Below, piece by piece: positions 1-8,373 of a stretch of DNA of 64,000 nucleotides. A program made the position numbers and the translations under genes. Source of the DNA: an uncultured Bacteroidales bacterium (lineage in GTDB: Bacteria; Bacteroidota; Bacteroidia; Bacteroidales; Paludibacteraceae). Where the stretch lies: contig ONTT01000001.1 of NCBI GenBank assembly GCA_900320865.1, forward strand, positions 57,614 to 121,613. The letters are read 5' to 3'. The number at the start of each line of letters is the position of its first letter. The first letter of the stretch is position 1. A model generated the notes under the pieces. The model was not told where the DNA came from. It searched no databases and saw nothing but the letters and a program-made list of their open reading frames with translations.

Positions 1-21
1 GTGTATGTAAAAAAAAAGTTG

Positions 22-29
22 TATCTTTG
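22..29 (+). promoter_or_regulatory. Bacteroidota-type promoter (-7 box), gene at 82
   Basis: The -7 box TATCTTTG lies at 22-29. The expected -33 box would end at base 1, which is a G followed by TGTATGTAA, as in the other promoters of the window. Transcription would start near 34, giving a leader of about 45 nt before the ATG at 82. Confidence 0.75.
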
Positions 30-81
30 CAGCCGATTTTATTATTTATAGTGTACATTCGATAAAAATGCGCGATATAGT

Positions 82-519
82 ATGGAAAAGAAAACGAAAA
101 TCATTGTGTGGACATCCGTGTCGCTGGGATTGGTGCTCCTGATAGCTGGATTTATCTTTTTTAAGTTCTGCTTTGTCTATAGCGAGGGCGTGAATGAAGG
201 CGATATCAATTATTTCCAGAAAGAGGGTTTTATCTTTAAGACCTATGAGGGTAAGATGATTCTGAATGGGTTTAAGGCGCCGAAGGGCGGAAACCTGCAG
301 TCCAATGAGTTGAAGTTCTCTGTGGCTAGCGAGCGCGTGGCACGTCAACTGGAGGAGGGCTCGAACGCAAATGTTAAATTGCATTGGAAGCGTTATCTGG
401 GTACATTGCCATGGCGTGGTAACAGCCAGTACGTGGTCGATAGCGTCTCGTATATGCACTCCAGCTCCGCTTCGGAGCATATCATTCCGATTACTAATAC
501 ACTGCCTATAACAGATTAA
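82..519 (+). CDS. Small membrane-anchored hypothetical protein
   Basis: A 145-residue protein of unknown function. It has a short basic N-terminus (MEKKTK), one hydrophobic segment at about residues 8-28, and a 115-residue soluble part that is probably extracytoplasmic, ending in a Ser/Thr-rich tail. I recognise no catalytic motif. Similar short single-pass proteins occur upstream of acyl-CoA ligases in Bacteroidales and are sometimes mislabelled as 6-phosphogluconate dehydrogenase; nothing here supports that enzyme. A promoter lies directly upstream and the stop is 4 bp before the acyl-CoA ligase, so it is probably the first gene of that operon. Confidence 0.7.
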   Translation: MEKKTKIIVWTSVSLGLVLLIAGFIFFKFCFVYSEGVNEGDINYFQKEGFIFKTYEGKMILNGFKAPKGGNLQSNELKFSVASERVARQLEEGSNANVKLHWKRYLGTLPWRGNSQYVVDSVSYMHSSSASEHIIPITNTLPITD

Positions 520-523
520 TGTT

Positions 524-2200
524 ATGATGCTGGAAGAGAAATACAATTTTGTCAAGATTTTCGAGCGTGCTCTGCGAGACAATTGGGAGCGCCCTGCTGT
601 GACGGATTATGGCACAGACGTAACCTTGACCTACGGCCAATTGGCTATAAACATTGAGAAACTGCACATTTTATTTAAGGCGTGCGGAGTAAAGAAAAAC
701 GATAAGGTAGCCGTGATGGGGCGCAATAACAGCAACTGGGTGGCGGTCTATCTGGCTACGGTTACATATGGTGCCATCATCGTGCCGATCCTTCAGGATT
801 TCCGGGCCAATGATGCCATTCATATCATTAACCACTCCGGGTCGAAGCTGCTCTTTATCAGCGATATCAACTGGGAGGGTATTGATTTGGATCAGATTCC
901 GAAGGTGTTGGCTGTCGTTAGTCTGAACGATTGGCATCCGATCTCTTTGGCATTGGATCCGAAGAAGATCAACTATGAGGCGATCGCGCAGCTGTTCAAG
1001 GAGAAGCACCCGGATGGTTACTGGGCTAAAGATGTGCATTTCGACGAGCGTGGTAATGACCAAATCGGTTCGATTAACTATACCAGTGGTACGACCGGTT
1101 TTAGCAAAGGTGTTATCATGCCGCTGAACGGTCTTGCGGGTAACATCCGTTATGCGCAGGAGCATCATCTGGTGAGTCCAGAGAGCCGCCACGTGACTTT
1201 CCTTCCTTTGGCACATGCCTATGGTTGTGCGTTCGATTTCCTCGCGTGTCTCTCCGCCGGAGGACATACCTATCTCGTAGGTCGTACCCCTTCTCCGAAA
1301 ATTTTGCTGAAGGCGTTTGCGGAGATTAAGCCGACCATCATCCTTTCTGTGCCTCTGATTCTCGAGAAGATCTATAAGAAGATGATTGTGCCGCAGATCC
1401 AGAAACCGCCTGTAAGCTGGGTGCTGAAAGTGCCATTCCTGGACGAGGTAGTATGCTCGAAGATTCGTGAGCAACTGATAGAGGCGTTCGGAGGTGAATT
1501 CAGGCAGATGATTATCGGAGGAGCTCCCTTGAACCCGGAGGTAGAAGCTTTCCTCTATCGCATCAAATTCCCGATGTCGGTTGGCTTCGGTATGACCGAG
1601 TGCGCGCCGCTGATTACCTTCACTCCCTATGATGAAGGCAGTAAATTGGGTTCGTGCGGTAAGCCGCTGGAGGGTATCATGGAGGTAAAGATCCTCGATC
1701 CGAATGAAGAAGGAATAGGTGAGGTAGTCGTTCGTGGCGAGAATACCATGCAAGGCTATTACAAGAAACCCGATGCTACTAAAGATGCCTTTACGGAGGA
1801 CGGTTGGCTGCGTACGGGTGATCTCGGCTGCCTCGATAGCGATGGCTTCCTCTATATCAAAGGCCGTTGTAAGACGATGCTCCTTGGCCCGAGTGGACAG
1901 AATATCTATCCGGAGGAGATAGAGGCGAAGATTAACAATATGCCGTTCGTGCTCGAGTCCTTAGTGCTGCAGCAGGAAGATAACCGTCTTGTAGCCTTGA
2001 TCTGTCCGGATTATAACGAAGTGGATGCCAGCGGTTTGACGCGGGAGCAACTGGATGAACTGATGGAGGACTCGCGTAAGCAAGTGAACTCCGAGTTGGC
2101 TGCTTACGAACAGATCTCTATCGTCAAACTTTATCCGCATGAGTTCGAGAAGACGCCGAAGAAATCCATCAAACGTTTCCTCTATACCAACATGGTATAA
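524..2200 (+). CDS. AMP-forming long-chain acyl-CoA ligase family protein
   Basis: A 558-residue member of the ANL superfamily (adenylate-forming enzymes), expected to activate a fatty acid with ATP and CoA in the cytoplasm. Motifs in order: P-loop-like YTSGTTG at about residue 186, GFGMTECAP at about 354, DGWLRTGDLG at about 426, and NIYPEEIE at about 460 just before the C-terminal lid domain. The usual PKG after the Thr/Gly loop reads FSKG. Two adjacent ATG codons (524, 527) can start it. It begins 4 bp after the small membrane protein and ends 3 bp before coaX, so these genes are likely cotranscribed. The acyl substrate cannot be read from sequence; acyl-ACP synthetase activity is an alternative. 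Confidence 0.9.
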   Translation: MMLEEKYNFVKIFERALRDNWERPAVTDYGTDVTLTYGQLAINIEKLHILFKACGVKKNDKVAVMGRNNSNWVAVYLATVTYGAIIVPILQDFRANDAIHIINHSGSKLLFISDINWEGIDLDQIPKVLAVVSLNDWHPISLALDPKKINYEAIAQLFKEKHPDGYWAKDVHFDERGNDQIGSINYTSGTTGFSKGVIMPLNGLAGNIRYAQEHHLVSPESRHVTFLPLAHAYGCAFDFLACLSAGGHTYLVGRTPSPKILLKAFAEIKPTIILSVPLILEKIYKKMIVPQIQKPPVSWVLKVPFLDEVVCSKIREQLIEAFGGEFRQMIIGGAPLNPEVEAFLYRIKFPMSVGFGMTECAPLITFTPYDEGSKLGSCGKPLEGIMEVKILDPNEEGIGEVVVRGENTMQGYYKKPDATKDAFTEDGWLRTGDLGCLDSDGFLYIKGRCKTMLLGPSGQNIYPEEIEAKINNMPFVLESLVLQQEDNRLVALICPDYNEVDASGLTREQLDELMEDSRKQVNSELAAYEQISIVKLYPHEFEKTPKKSIKRFLYTNMV

Positions 2201-2203
2201 ACT

Positions 2204-2956
2204 ATGAACCTCTGTATCGACCAGGGAAATAGTCGCACCAAAGTAGCGCTCATGACGGATGAGGGCAAGATGATCAACCAGTTCATCTATAAGTCCTTCT
2301 CCTCGGCCGATGTAGAGCGGTTGCTGGATTTGTACGATATCCGGGATTCGATAATCAGTTCGGTGGTCAATATTGAGCCGGCTATTGTCAATACCCTCCA
2401 TCGTCGCTCGCAGCATTTTGTGCTCTTTGATCATAATACTCCGGTGCCTATCATCAATCGCTATGATACGCCCCAAACGTTGGGTCAGGATCGTTTAGCG
2501 GCGGCCGTGGGAGCGAAAAGTCTCTGTCCGAATGAGAACTTGCTTATCATCGATGCAGGCTCGGCCATCACCTACGACTTCGTTTCCGAAGCAGGGGAAT
2601 ATCTGGGGGGAAACATTGCGCCGGGACTGAAGATGCGTCTGACGATTCTGCAGCGCATGACAAAGAAACTGCCGCTCGTCGAGGTGGATGAGAATGAGCT
2701 CATTCCGCTCTTTGGCAAAAATACCCGCGATGCGATAGCAGCAGGAGTGGTACGAGGTGTGGCGTATGAGGTGAAAGGATATATGCGAACCTTGCGCGAG
2801 AAAGTGCCGCATTTTCAGACTTATCTCACAGGAGGCCATGCGCCCTATATCCTCAATAACGTGCGAACTTCGCGCACAGAGAATCGAGTGATGCATCACG
2901 AGAAGCACCTGGTGCTAATCGGCCTGAATGAGATTTTAAGATTTAATAAACAGTGA
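2204..2956 (+). CDS. coaX: Type III pantothenate kinase
   Basis: A 250-residue cytoplasmic kinase that makes 4'-phosphopantothenate, the first committed step of coenzyme A synthesis. The type III (ASKHA fold) signature is clear: DQGNSRTK at residues 5-12 for phosphate binding, GQDRLAA at about 94, and DAGSAITYDF at about 117. Length fits the family. It starts 3 bp after the acyl-CoA ligase, a CoA consumer, so the pairing makes metabolic sense. An OM barrel gene follows 20 bp later. Confidence 0.93.
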   Translation: MNLCIDQGNSRTKVALMTDEGKMINQFIYKSFSSADVERLLDLYDIRDSIISSVVNIEPAIVNTLHRRSQHFVLFDHNTPVPIINRYDTPQTLGQDRLAAAVGAKSLCPNENLLIIDAGSAITYDFVSEAGEYLGGNIAPGLKMRLTILQRMTKKLPLVEVDENELIPLFGKNTRDAIAAGVVRGVAYEVKGYMRTLREKVPHFQTYLTGGHAPYILNNVRTSRTENRVMHHEKHLVLIGLNEILRFNKQ

Positions 2957-2976
2957 TATAAGGTCGTTCGATCGAC

Positions 2977-4203
2977 ATGATAAAAAACAAGAAAATATTT
3001 TTACTCCTCTTCGCCTTGGCATGGACCATCGGAGTGGCGGCTCAGAACCTGACGAGCTCGCCTTTCTCCCGTTATGCCTACGGAGATATGAATGATAACG
3101 TACCGGTGGGTTATCGCGCCATGGGAGGAGTAGGTTACGGTATGCGTAATAATCGCGCTATCAACCCTGCTCAGCCGGCTTCTTACACAGCCTGCGATAC
3201 CCTTACCTTCATGTTTGATATTGCGGCTAGTGCCAACTGGAGCCGATATAAAGATGTGGGCGGGAAGAAGAACAAAGCTAACGGAAACCTCGAGTATGTC
3301 ACCATGCAGTTCCCGCTCTATAAACAATGGATTGCGATGTCCATCGGTTTGCAGCCCTATAGTTCCGTAGGATACGACATCTCTGTTTCGGACTCTACGG
3401 CTGGAGGAGGATATCATTATACGGTGAACTATGGCGGCGAAGGAAACATCAGTCAGGTGTATGGCGGTTTGAGTTTTAATATCCGTAACTGGTTTGCGTT
3501 GGGTGCGAATGTCTATTATATGTGGGGCGAACTGAGTCACATGCGTATGTTGTCCTTTACCGAATCCAATGTGAACTCTACCATCCAATATGAGAACCTG
3601 AGTGTGAGCAACGTCCGTTTCCGTGCGGGAGCGCAGTTCTTCCATCGCTGGGAGAAACATGCATTCAGTATCGGTGCGGTCTTCGAACCCAAACTCAAAC
3701 TCCATAGTGAACTGCAGCTGTTTGAGACTCAAGGCGATACGGTCTATGTTATCTCCGGAGGATGGCAACTGCCGATGATGTGGGGTGTCGGAGGTAGTTA
3801 TAACTGGGCGAACCGCCTGACACTGGCCTTCGATTACGAATGTCAGTATATGGCTTCGGCCATGTATGGAGGTGAACCGGGTAGTGCCAGTGGCTTGCGT
3901 GATCGAAACCGCTATTCTTTTGGTGTCGAGTATCGCCATAACCCCGTTGGACGTAATTATGCAGAACGAATGCTTTGGCGCGCAGGTATTAACATCCAAG
4001 ATGAGTACGTGGCAATAGTGGGAGGAAAGAAGATAACTGCCAGCATCGGTCTCGGTTTTCCGCTCTGGTCGGTAGGTACAGTTATCAATACCACAATCGA
4101 ATACACCCATCGCGGTAATCCCGCAGGATTGGAAGACAATAGCCTGCGATTTACCATAGGCGCTTCCATCGCCGAGAACTGGTTCTTTAAGCGCAAATTA
4201 TAG
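2977..4203 (+). CDS. Outer-membrane beta-barrel protein, unknown function
   Basis: A 408-residue protein with an N-terminal signal peptide (hydrophobic LLLFALAWTIGVAA then QN). The rest is rich in alternating aromatic and polar residues and glycine, as in OM barrels, with an early stretch (YRAMGGVGYGMRNNRAINPAQPAS) resembling the N-terminal hatch of FadL/OmpP1-like proteins; that likeness is only suggestive. It ends in WFFKRKL rather than a terminal Phe. Genes of this sort are often found near lptC in Bacteroidales, and lptC is two genes downstream. Ligand or transport role unknown. Confidence 0.75.
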   Translation: MIKNKKIFLLLFALAWTIGVAAQNLTSSPFSRYAYGDMNDNVPVGYRAMGGVGYGMRNNRAINPAQPASYTACDTLTFMFDIAASANWSRYKDVGGKKNKANGNLEYVTMQFPLYKQWIAMSIGLQPYSSVGYDISVSDSTAGGGYHYTVNYGGEGNISQVYGGLSFNIRNWFALGANVYYMWGELSHMRMLSFTESNVNSTIQYENLSVSNVRFRAGAQFFHRWEKHAFSIGAVFEPKLKLHSELQLFETQGDTVYVISGGWQLPMMWGVGGSYNWANRLTLAFDYECQYMASAMYGGEPGSASGLRDRNRYSFGVEYRHNPVGRNYAERMLWRAGINIQDEYVAIVGGKKITASIGLGFPLWSVGTVINTTIEYTHRGNPAGLEDNSLRFTIGASIAENWFFKRKL

Positions 4204-4266
4204 TTTGGCATGAATTTTGAACCGGAATCCTCAGAATATTCAGAATTAAACTAAAATACAACGATT

Positions 4267-5682
4267 ATGAAATTCAAAAGTTTACTTGTAGTAGCGTTAG
4301 CAGCGGCTGTTCCTGCGCTGGCTTGCGCGAAGAAACCGAAGACTCCTGCTGCTCCCGCTGCGGCTGAGGCTGCTCCTGTAGTGGAGGAAGAAGAACCGAC
4401 GATCACCGAAGAGTGCGTTGTGAATGTATCCCTTTTCCACGAGTCGGTAAAGAATAAGATGTATGCCGATGCGTATGAACCGTGGTGGGATGTGTATCAG
4501 CACTGCCCGAATGCCAATAAGTCCATCTATTCTGATGGAGCAAAGATCGTAGAGGCCCTCTATGGCGCTACGACCGATGCAGCGGAGAAAGCACGTTTGG
4601 CGAACCTCGCTATTGAGATGCAGGACAAGCGTATCAAGTATTTCGGCAACGATCCGAAGTATCCGAAGTCCTATATCTTGGGTGAGAAGGGTCTGGCTTA
4701 TATCGATTTCTTCGGAGATACCAAACTCAAAGAGGCACGCGAGTGCTTACGCCAATCGGCAGAAGGCATGGGGCCGGCTAGCAAGATTATGGTGCTCGTG
4801 AAACTCGTAGATGTTTCTTATGCGCTCTATAAAGAGAATCCGAACGCTTTGGCTGAGCAGTTCATCGCAGACTATGAGATTGCTTCCACGCTTCTCAACG
4901 AGCAAGCTACCAACCCGAATAATAAAAATGCAGAGATTGCAGGCAAGCAGAAGGATTATGTAGATAATATCTTCGCTATCTCCGGAGCTGCTGATTGCTC
5001 GAAGTTGGATGAGATCTATGCGGCTGCTGTGAAAGAGAACAGCGCGAACCTCGATATGCTTCATAAGATCGCAAAACTGTACAAGCGCGTTCGTTGCACC
5101 GAAAGTGACGTGTACTTCGAGGCTTGCGAATTGGCGCATAAACTGCAGCCGACCGCAGAGACCGCAGCAGGTTGTGCTTCCATGGCCGCTAAGAAAGGTG
5201 ACTACGAGGCAGCTATCTCGTACTATGATCAGGCTATCAAACTGGCTATGGTAGAGGATGCTCTTGAGGATGTTGCGGACTATCAGTACAACGCAGCGTT
5301 CTACAGCTATAACAACCTCAAGAAATACGCTGAGGCACGTAAGTACGCGTTGGCTTCGATCGCTTCCCTCCAGAGTCTGGGTCTGAACAAAGGTCAGGGT
5401 CGTTGCTATATCATCATCGGTATGTGCTACGCGTCCACACAACTCTATCCGCAGGATGCTAAGGGTCGTATCTTGAATAAGACCGTTTACTGGGCTGCTG
5501 TAGATAAGTTCGTGAAGGCAAAACAAGTAGATCCGTCGGTAGAAGTTCAAGCGAACGAGTTCATCAACTCCTATAGCAAGTACTTCCCCTCCAAAGAGGA
5601 GCGTTTCGACTTACCGAATGAGTTCTCGGGCTCGACCTACTACGTAGGAGGTTGGATTGGTGAGACCACGGTTATTCGATAA
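4267..5682 (+). CDS. Exported tetratricopeptide-repeat protein
   Basis: A 471-residue protein with an Ala-rich signal peptide (residues 1-20, ending near ALACA). A low-complexity Pro/Ala/Glu linker (about 25-46) follows, then a long helical region. Repeats of TPR character are clearest around residues 255-400 (PTAETAAGCASMAAKKGDYE then AISYYDQAIKLA). A Cys within LACA could serve as a lipobox, so it may be a lipoprotein. TPR proteins are scaffolds; with the OM barrel upstream and lptC downstream, a role in envelope assembly is plausible but unproven. Its 3' end overlaps the start of lptC. Confidence 0.8.
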   Translation: MKFKSLLVVALAAAVPALACAKKPKTPAAPAAAEAAPVVEEEEPTITEECVVNVSLFHESVKNKMYADAYEPWWDVYQHCPNANKSIYSDGAKIVEALYGATTDAAEKARLANLAIEMQDKRIKYFGNDPKYPKSYILGEKGLAYIDFFGDTKLKEARECLRQSAEGMGPASKIMVLVKLVDVSYALYKENPNALAEQFIADYEIASTLLNEQATNPNNKNAEIAGKQKDYVDNIFAISGAADCSKLDEIYAAAVKENSANLDMLHKIAKLYKRVRCTESDVYFEACELAHKLQPTAETAAGCASMAAKKGDYEAAISYYDQAIKLAMVEDALEDVADYQYNAAFYSYNNLKKYAEARKYALASIASLQSLGLNKGQGRCYIIIGMCYASTQLYPQDAKGRILNKTVYWAAVDKFVKAKQVDPSVEVQANEFINSYSKYFPSKEERFDLPNEFSGSTYYVGGWIGETTVIR

Positions 5683-6223
5683 GCTAAGCATGGCGAGCAT
5701 CCTTGGGGTGCTCGCTATGTTTCTGCTCGCTTGCTCCGATAAGTCTATCGGATGTGAAGAGACAGAGTCGCGGCAAGAGATTGCGGCACTGTGGACGGAT
5801 AGTGTGACTACCCTTATCTCAGATTCCGGCATCACGCGCTATCGCATCTCTTCTCCCCAATGGTTGGTATATGATAAGACCGATCCTCCCTATCAGGAGT
5901 TTCCCAAAGGCGTCTATCTCGAGCAGTTCGATATCAACCTGACTGTACAAGCTTCGCTGGAAGCCGATTACGCCCATTACGATGAGAATCGTCAGATATG
6001 GATGCTGCGTGGAAACGTGCATGCCCTTAATCGCAAAGGCGAACAGTTCGATACACCGCTTCTGTTTTGGAACCAGAAGACCCATCGCGTCTATTCGGAT
6101 ACCACGATTCATATCACCCGCGAGAAGAGTATCATCTATGGTGTAGGCTTCGATTCTAACGAAGAGATGAGTCAATATACCATCCTCAATCCGACCGGAG
6201 TCTTCCCCATTAACGAAGATTAA
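5660..6223 (+). CDS. lptC: LPS export periplasmic protein LptC
   Basis: LptC is a bitopic or lipid-anchored periplasmic protein that takes lipopolysaccharide from the LptBFG transporter to LptA. The body (about 140 residues) matches the family: hydrophobic beta strands, and a middle segment (ASLEADYAHYDENRQIWMLR then GNVHALNRKGEQFDTPLLFW) typical of LptC/LptA jellyrolls. Start choice: GTG at 5660 (or TTG 5657) gives a basic n-region RPRLFDK before a hydrophobic core and lipobox LLAC, a proper lipoprotein signal. ATG at 5690 would lack positive charges. The chosen start overlaps the TPR gene by 23 bp. The stop abuts the fabG ATG. Confidence 0.85.
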   Translation: MRPRLFDKLSMASILGVLAMFLLACSDKSIGCEETESRQEIAALWTDSVTTLISDSGITRYRISSPQWLVYDKTDPPYQEFPKGVYLEQFDINLTVQASLEADYAHYDENRQIWMLRGNVHALNRKGEQFDTPLLFWNQKTHRVYSDTTIHITREKSIIYGVGFDSNEEMSQYTILNPTGVFPINED

Positions 6224-6976
6224 ATGCCATCATCTATGTTATTAGAAAACAAAGTGGCCCTCATCACGGGCGCTACACGAGGAATAGGAAAACAGATCGC
6301 CTTGGCGTTTGCGCGCGAAGGAGCACAAATCGCCTTCACGGGTCGATCGCTCAACGAGCACGCTATCGCTACACGCGAAGAACTGACGCAATTGGGTGTC
6401 AAAGTGCAGTTCTACCCGTCTAATGCCGCGGATTTTAATGCTGCACATCAAGTGGTAGAGCAGGTCCTCAAAGACTTCGGCCACCTGGATATCCTGGTCA
6501 ATAACGCAGGCATCACGCAGGATACCTTACTCATGCGTATGACCGAGCAACAATGGGACCAAGTGATCGATGTGAACCTCAAGTCGGTCTTTAATTTCAC
6601 GCACGCGGTTACGCCTATCATGATGCGTCAACGCAGCGGTTCCATCATCTCGCTCAGTTCCGTCGTAGGCATCAACGGCAATGCCGGACAAGCCAACTAC
6701 GCCGCGTCCAAAGCAGGTATCATCGCGCTCATGAAATCGGTCGCAAAGGAATTAGGTCCGCGTGGTATTCGGGCCAACGCGATTGCACCGGGTTATATCC
6801 TAACTGATATGACAGCAGCTTTGAACGAGGAGACACGCAACCAGTTCATCTCCATCATTCCGATGCGCCGAGCGGGTGAACCCGAAGAAATAGCGAAAGT
6901 AGCGCTCTTCCTGGCCTCAGATCTTTCTTCTTACGTCTCCGGACAAGTGATTCAAGTCAACGGAGCAATGGCATAA
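6224..6976 (+). CDS. fabG: 3-oxoacyl-ACP reductase FabG
   Basis: A 250-residue short-chain dehydrogenase/reductase that reduces 3-oxoacyl-ACP with NADPH in fatty acid elongation. Seen: nucleotide-binding GATRGIG at residues 16-22, NNAG at about 91, catalytic Ser in ISLSSVVG (about 145), and YAASK with Tyr/Lys near 159 and 163. The C-terminal motif GQVIQVNGAMA is classic FabG. ATG 6224 directly follows the lptC stop; an internal ATG at 6236 (MLLENK) is an alternative start nearer the usual FabG length. Last gene of this operon; a terminator follows. Confidence 0.93.
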   Translation: MPSSMLLENKVALITGATRGIGKQIALAFAREGAQIAFTGRSLNEHAIATREELTQLGVKVQFYPSNAADFNAAHQVVEQVLKDFGHLDILVNNAGITQDTLLMRMTEQQWDQVIDVNLKSVFNFTHAVTPIMMRQRSGSIISLSSVVGINGNAGQANYAASKAGIIALMKSVAKELGPRGIRANAIAPGYILTDMTAALNEETRNQFISIIPMRRAGEPEEIAKVALFLASDLSSYVSGQVIQVNGAMA

Positions 6977-6979
6977 ACA

Positions 6980-7010
6980 ATAAATCCCGAACGGTTGGTT
7001 CGGGATTTAT
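6980..7010. terminator. Bidirectional Rho-independent terminator
   Basis: A perfect 13-bp stem (6980-6992 with 6998-7010) around the 5-nt loop GGTTG. The stem ends are A/T-rich, so transcripts from either strand finish with a short U tract. It separates fabG (+) from the convergent amylase gene (-). Confidence 0.85.
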
Positions 7011-7013
7011 TAT

Positions 7014-7027
7014 AAACTCTAAACTTT
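7014..7027. repeat. Degenerate heptamer repeat, 2 units
   Basis: Two 7-bp units, AAACTCT and AAACTTT, lie between the terminator and the stop of the amylase at 7033. The same units recur near 50551 and 58731; see the heptamer finding. Confidence 0.45.
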
Positions 7028-7032
7028 ACACC

Positions 7033-8373
7033 TTATTTCTCCAAGATCTTAAACTGCCAGGGCTTGAGCGTGAAGCTTTGCTCTGCTGCTAACTCGATCT
7101 CCTTGCCGCAGGTACAGCGGTATTTTCCGTCCATGCCGGTCAGATCCAGCGTTACGGTCTGCTCTTCACTGCTCATATTCATCACAGCAATCACGGTGTT
7201 CGTATGCCATTTACCTTTTTTGATGCGAGCGCAAGCGAAGATGGCCTCGTTGTCGGCAGGAATACGTGTCATCGGGGCACCAACCTCCGGACTGAACAAC
7301 GCTTTGTTACGAACGCGCAAGGCATTCAGTTGTTGATACAACGCCGCTTGTGCATAGGCTTCGTCCTTATCGATCAGATCTTTCTCAAAGAACTCCAGAC
7401 GGTGATGATTCCCGCTTAACTGACCCGTGTAGATCATTGGCATACCAGGTACTACGTAGCAGAACGCTGCGAACAGATTAACCGCATCGCCCATACGCTC
7501 TTGCTCTGTACCGTTCCAACTGTTCTCGTCGTGATTCGAGATGAAGTTCATGCGAATAGCCTCAGGACGAATCGTCGTGTCTGCTTTCGCAAAATATGCC
7601 CACAAATCCTCAACCGTTGCCTTACCTTGCGCCACGTCGTTCATAATATGATGCAGCGTCCAGCCGTAATACATATCGAACGCGCTCTCGGTCAACTCTT
7701 GCGCTTTGTCCTCATCTTCCGCCAAAGTGAACATATCCGGATGAGTCAGACGAAGATCAGCCATAGCCCAGTTCCAGAAATCGGTCGGTACTTCTCCTGC
7801 TACGTCGCAGCGAAAACCGTCAATACCGATGCTGTCCATCCACCAATGCATTGCCTTCAGCATTTCGGCGCGCATGTCCTGGTTCTCATAATTCAACTTG
7901 CTGATATCAGTCCAGTCATATTGAACCATCAGGTTGCCTAAGCTGTCGCGATAGTGCCAGCCTTCGTTCTTCGTCCACTCGCTATCCGGCGCGGTGTGGT
8001 TCGCAACCCAGTCCAGAATCACCTTGAAGCCCTGCTTATGAGCTTCCTTGAGGAAATGCTCGAAGTCTTTTCGGGTACCAAACTCCGGATTGATCGCGCA
8101 GTAGTCGATAATCGAGTAGTAACTGCCTAACGTTCCTTTGCGAGTGATCACGCCAATCGGCTGACAAGGCATTACCCAAATGATGTCGATTCCGTTCTCG
8201 CGAAGGGTGGGGAGGAGTGCTTCTGCAGCCGCAAACGTACCTTCCTCTGTCGCTTGACGGGTGTTTAACTCATAAATCGTTGCGTCATATGCCCATTTCG
8301 GGTGTCGTAACTCTTCTTGTGCGCAACTGACCATCATCAAGGCCGCTGCAATAAAAAGTAAACTTTTTTTCAT
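7033..8373 (-). CDS. GH13 alpha-amylase family lipoprotein
   Basis: A 446-residue glycoside hydrolase family 13 enzyme that should cleave or rearrange alpha-1,4 (or 1,6) glucans. Signal MKKSLLFIAAALMMVSC has lipobox VSC, so it is an OM or periplasmic lipoprotein. GH13 regions: DWVANH (region I), GFRCDVA with nucleophile Asp190, acid/base Glu219 in TLAEDED, and NHDEN with Asp282. The catalytic domain starts almost at once after the signal and ends in a small beta C-domain; there is no obvious starch-binding module. It starts inside the end of the other amylase gene (ATGA overlap), so translation is probably coupled. Exact specificity is not readable. Confidence 0.9.
   Translation of the reverse strand: MKKSLLFIAAALMMVSCAQEELRHPKWAYDATIYELNTRQATEEGTFAAAEALLPTLRENGIDIIWVMPCQPIGVITRKGTLGSYYSIIDYCAINPEFGTRKDFEHFLKEAHKQGFKVILDWVANHTAPDSEWTKNEGWHYRDSLGNLMVQYDWTDISKLNYENQDMRAEMLKAMHWWMDSIGIDGFRCDVAGEVPTDFWNWAMADLRLTHPDMFTLAEDEDKAQELTESAFDMYYGWTLHHIMNDVAQGKATVEDLWAYFAKADTTIRPEAIRMNFISNHDENSWNGTEQERMGDAVNLFAAFCYVVPGMPMIYTGQLSGNHHRLEFFEKDLIDKDEAYAQAALYQQLNALRVRNKALFSPEVGAPMTRIPADNEAIFACARIKKGKWHTNTVIAVMNMSSEEQTVTLDLTGMDGKYRCTCGKEIELAAEQSFTLKPWQFKILEK

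Noticed and set aside
671-1753. 360-codon open frame on the minus strand
   Set aside because: It lies wholly opposite the acyl-CoA ligase, which has clear ANL motifs; composition and lack of motifs mark it as a shadow frame. The same applies to the minus-strand frames at 3001-4110, 1961-2476 and 12345-13238.
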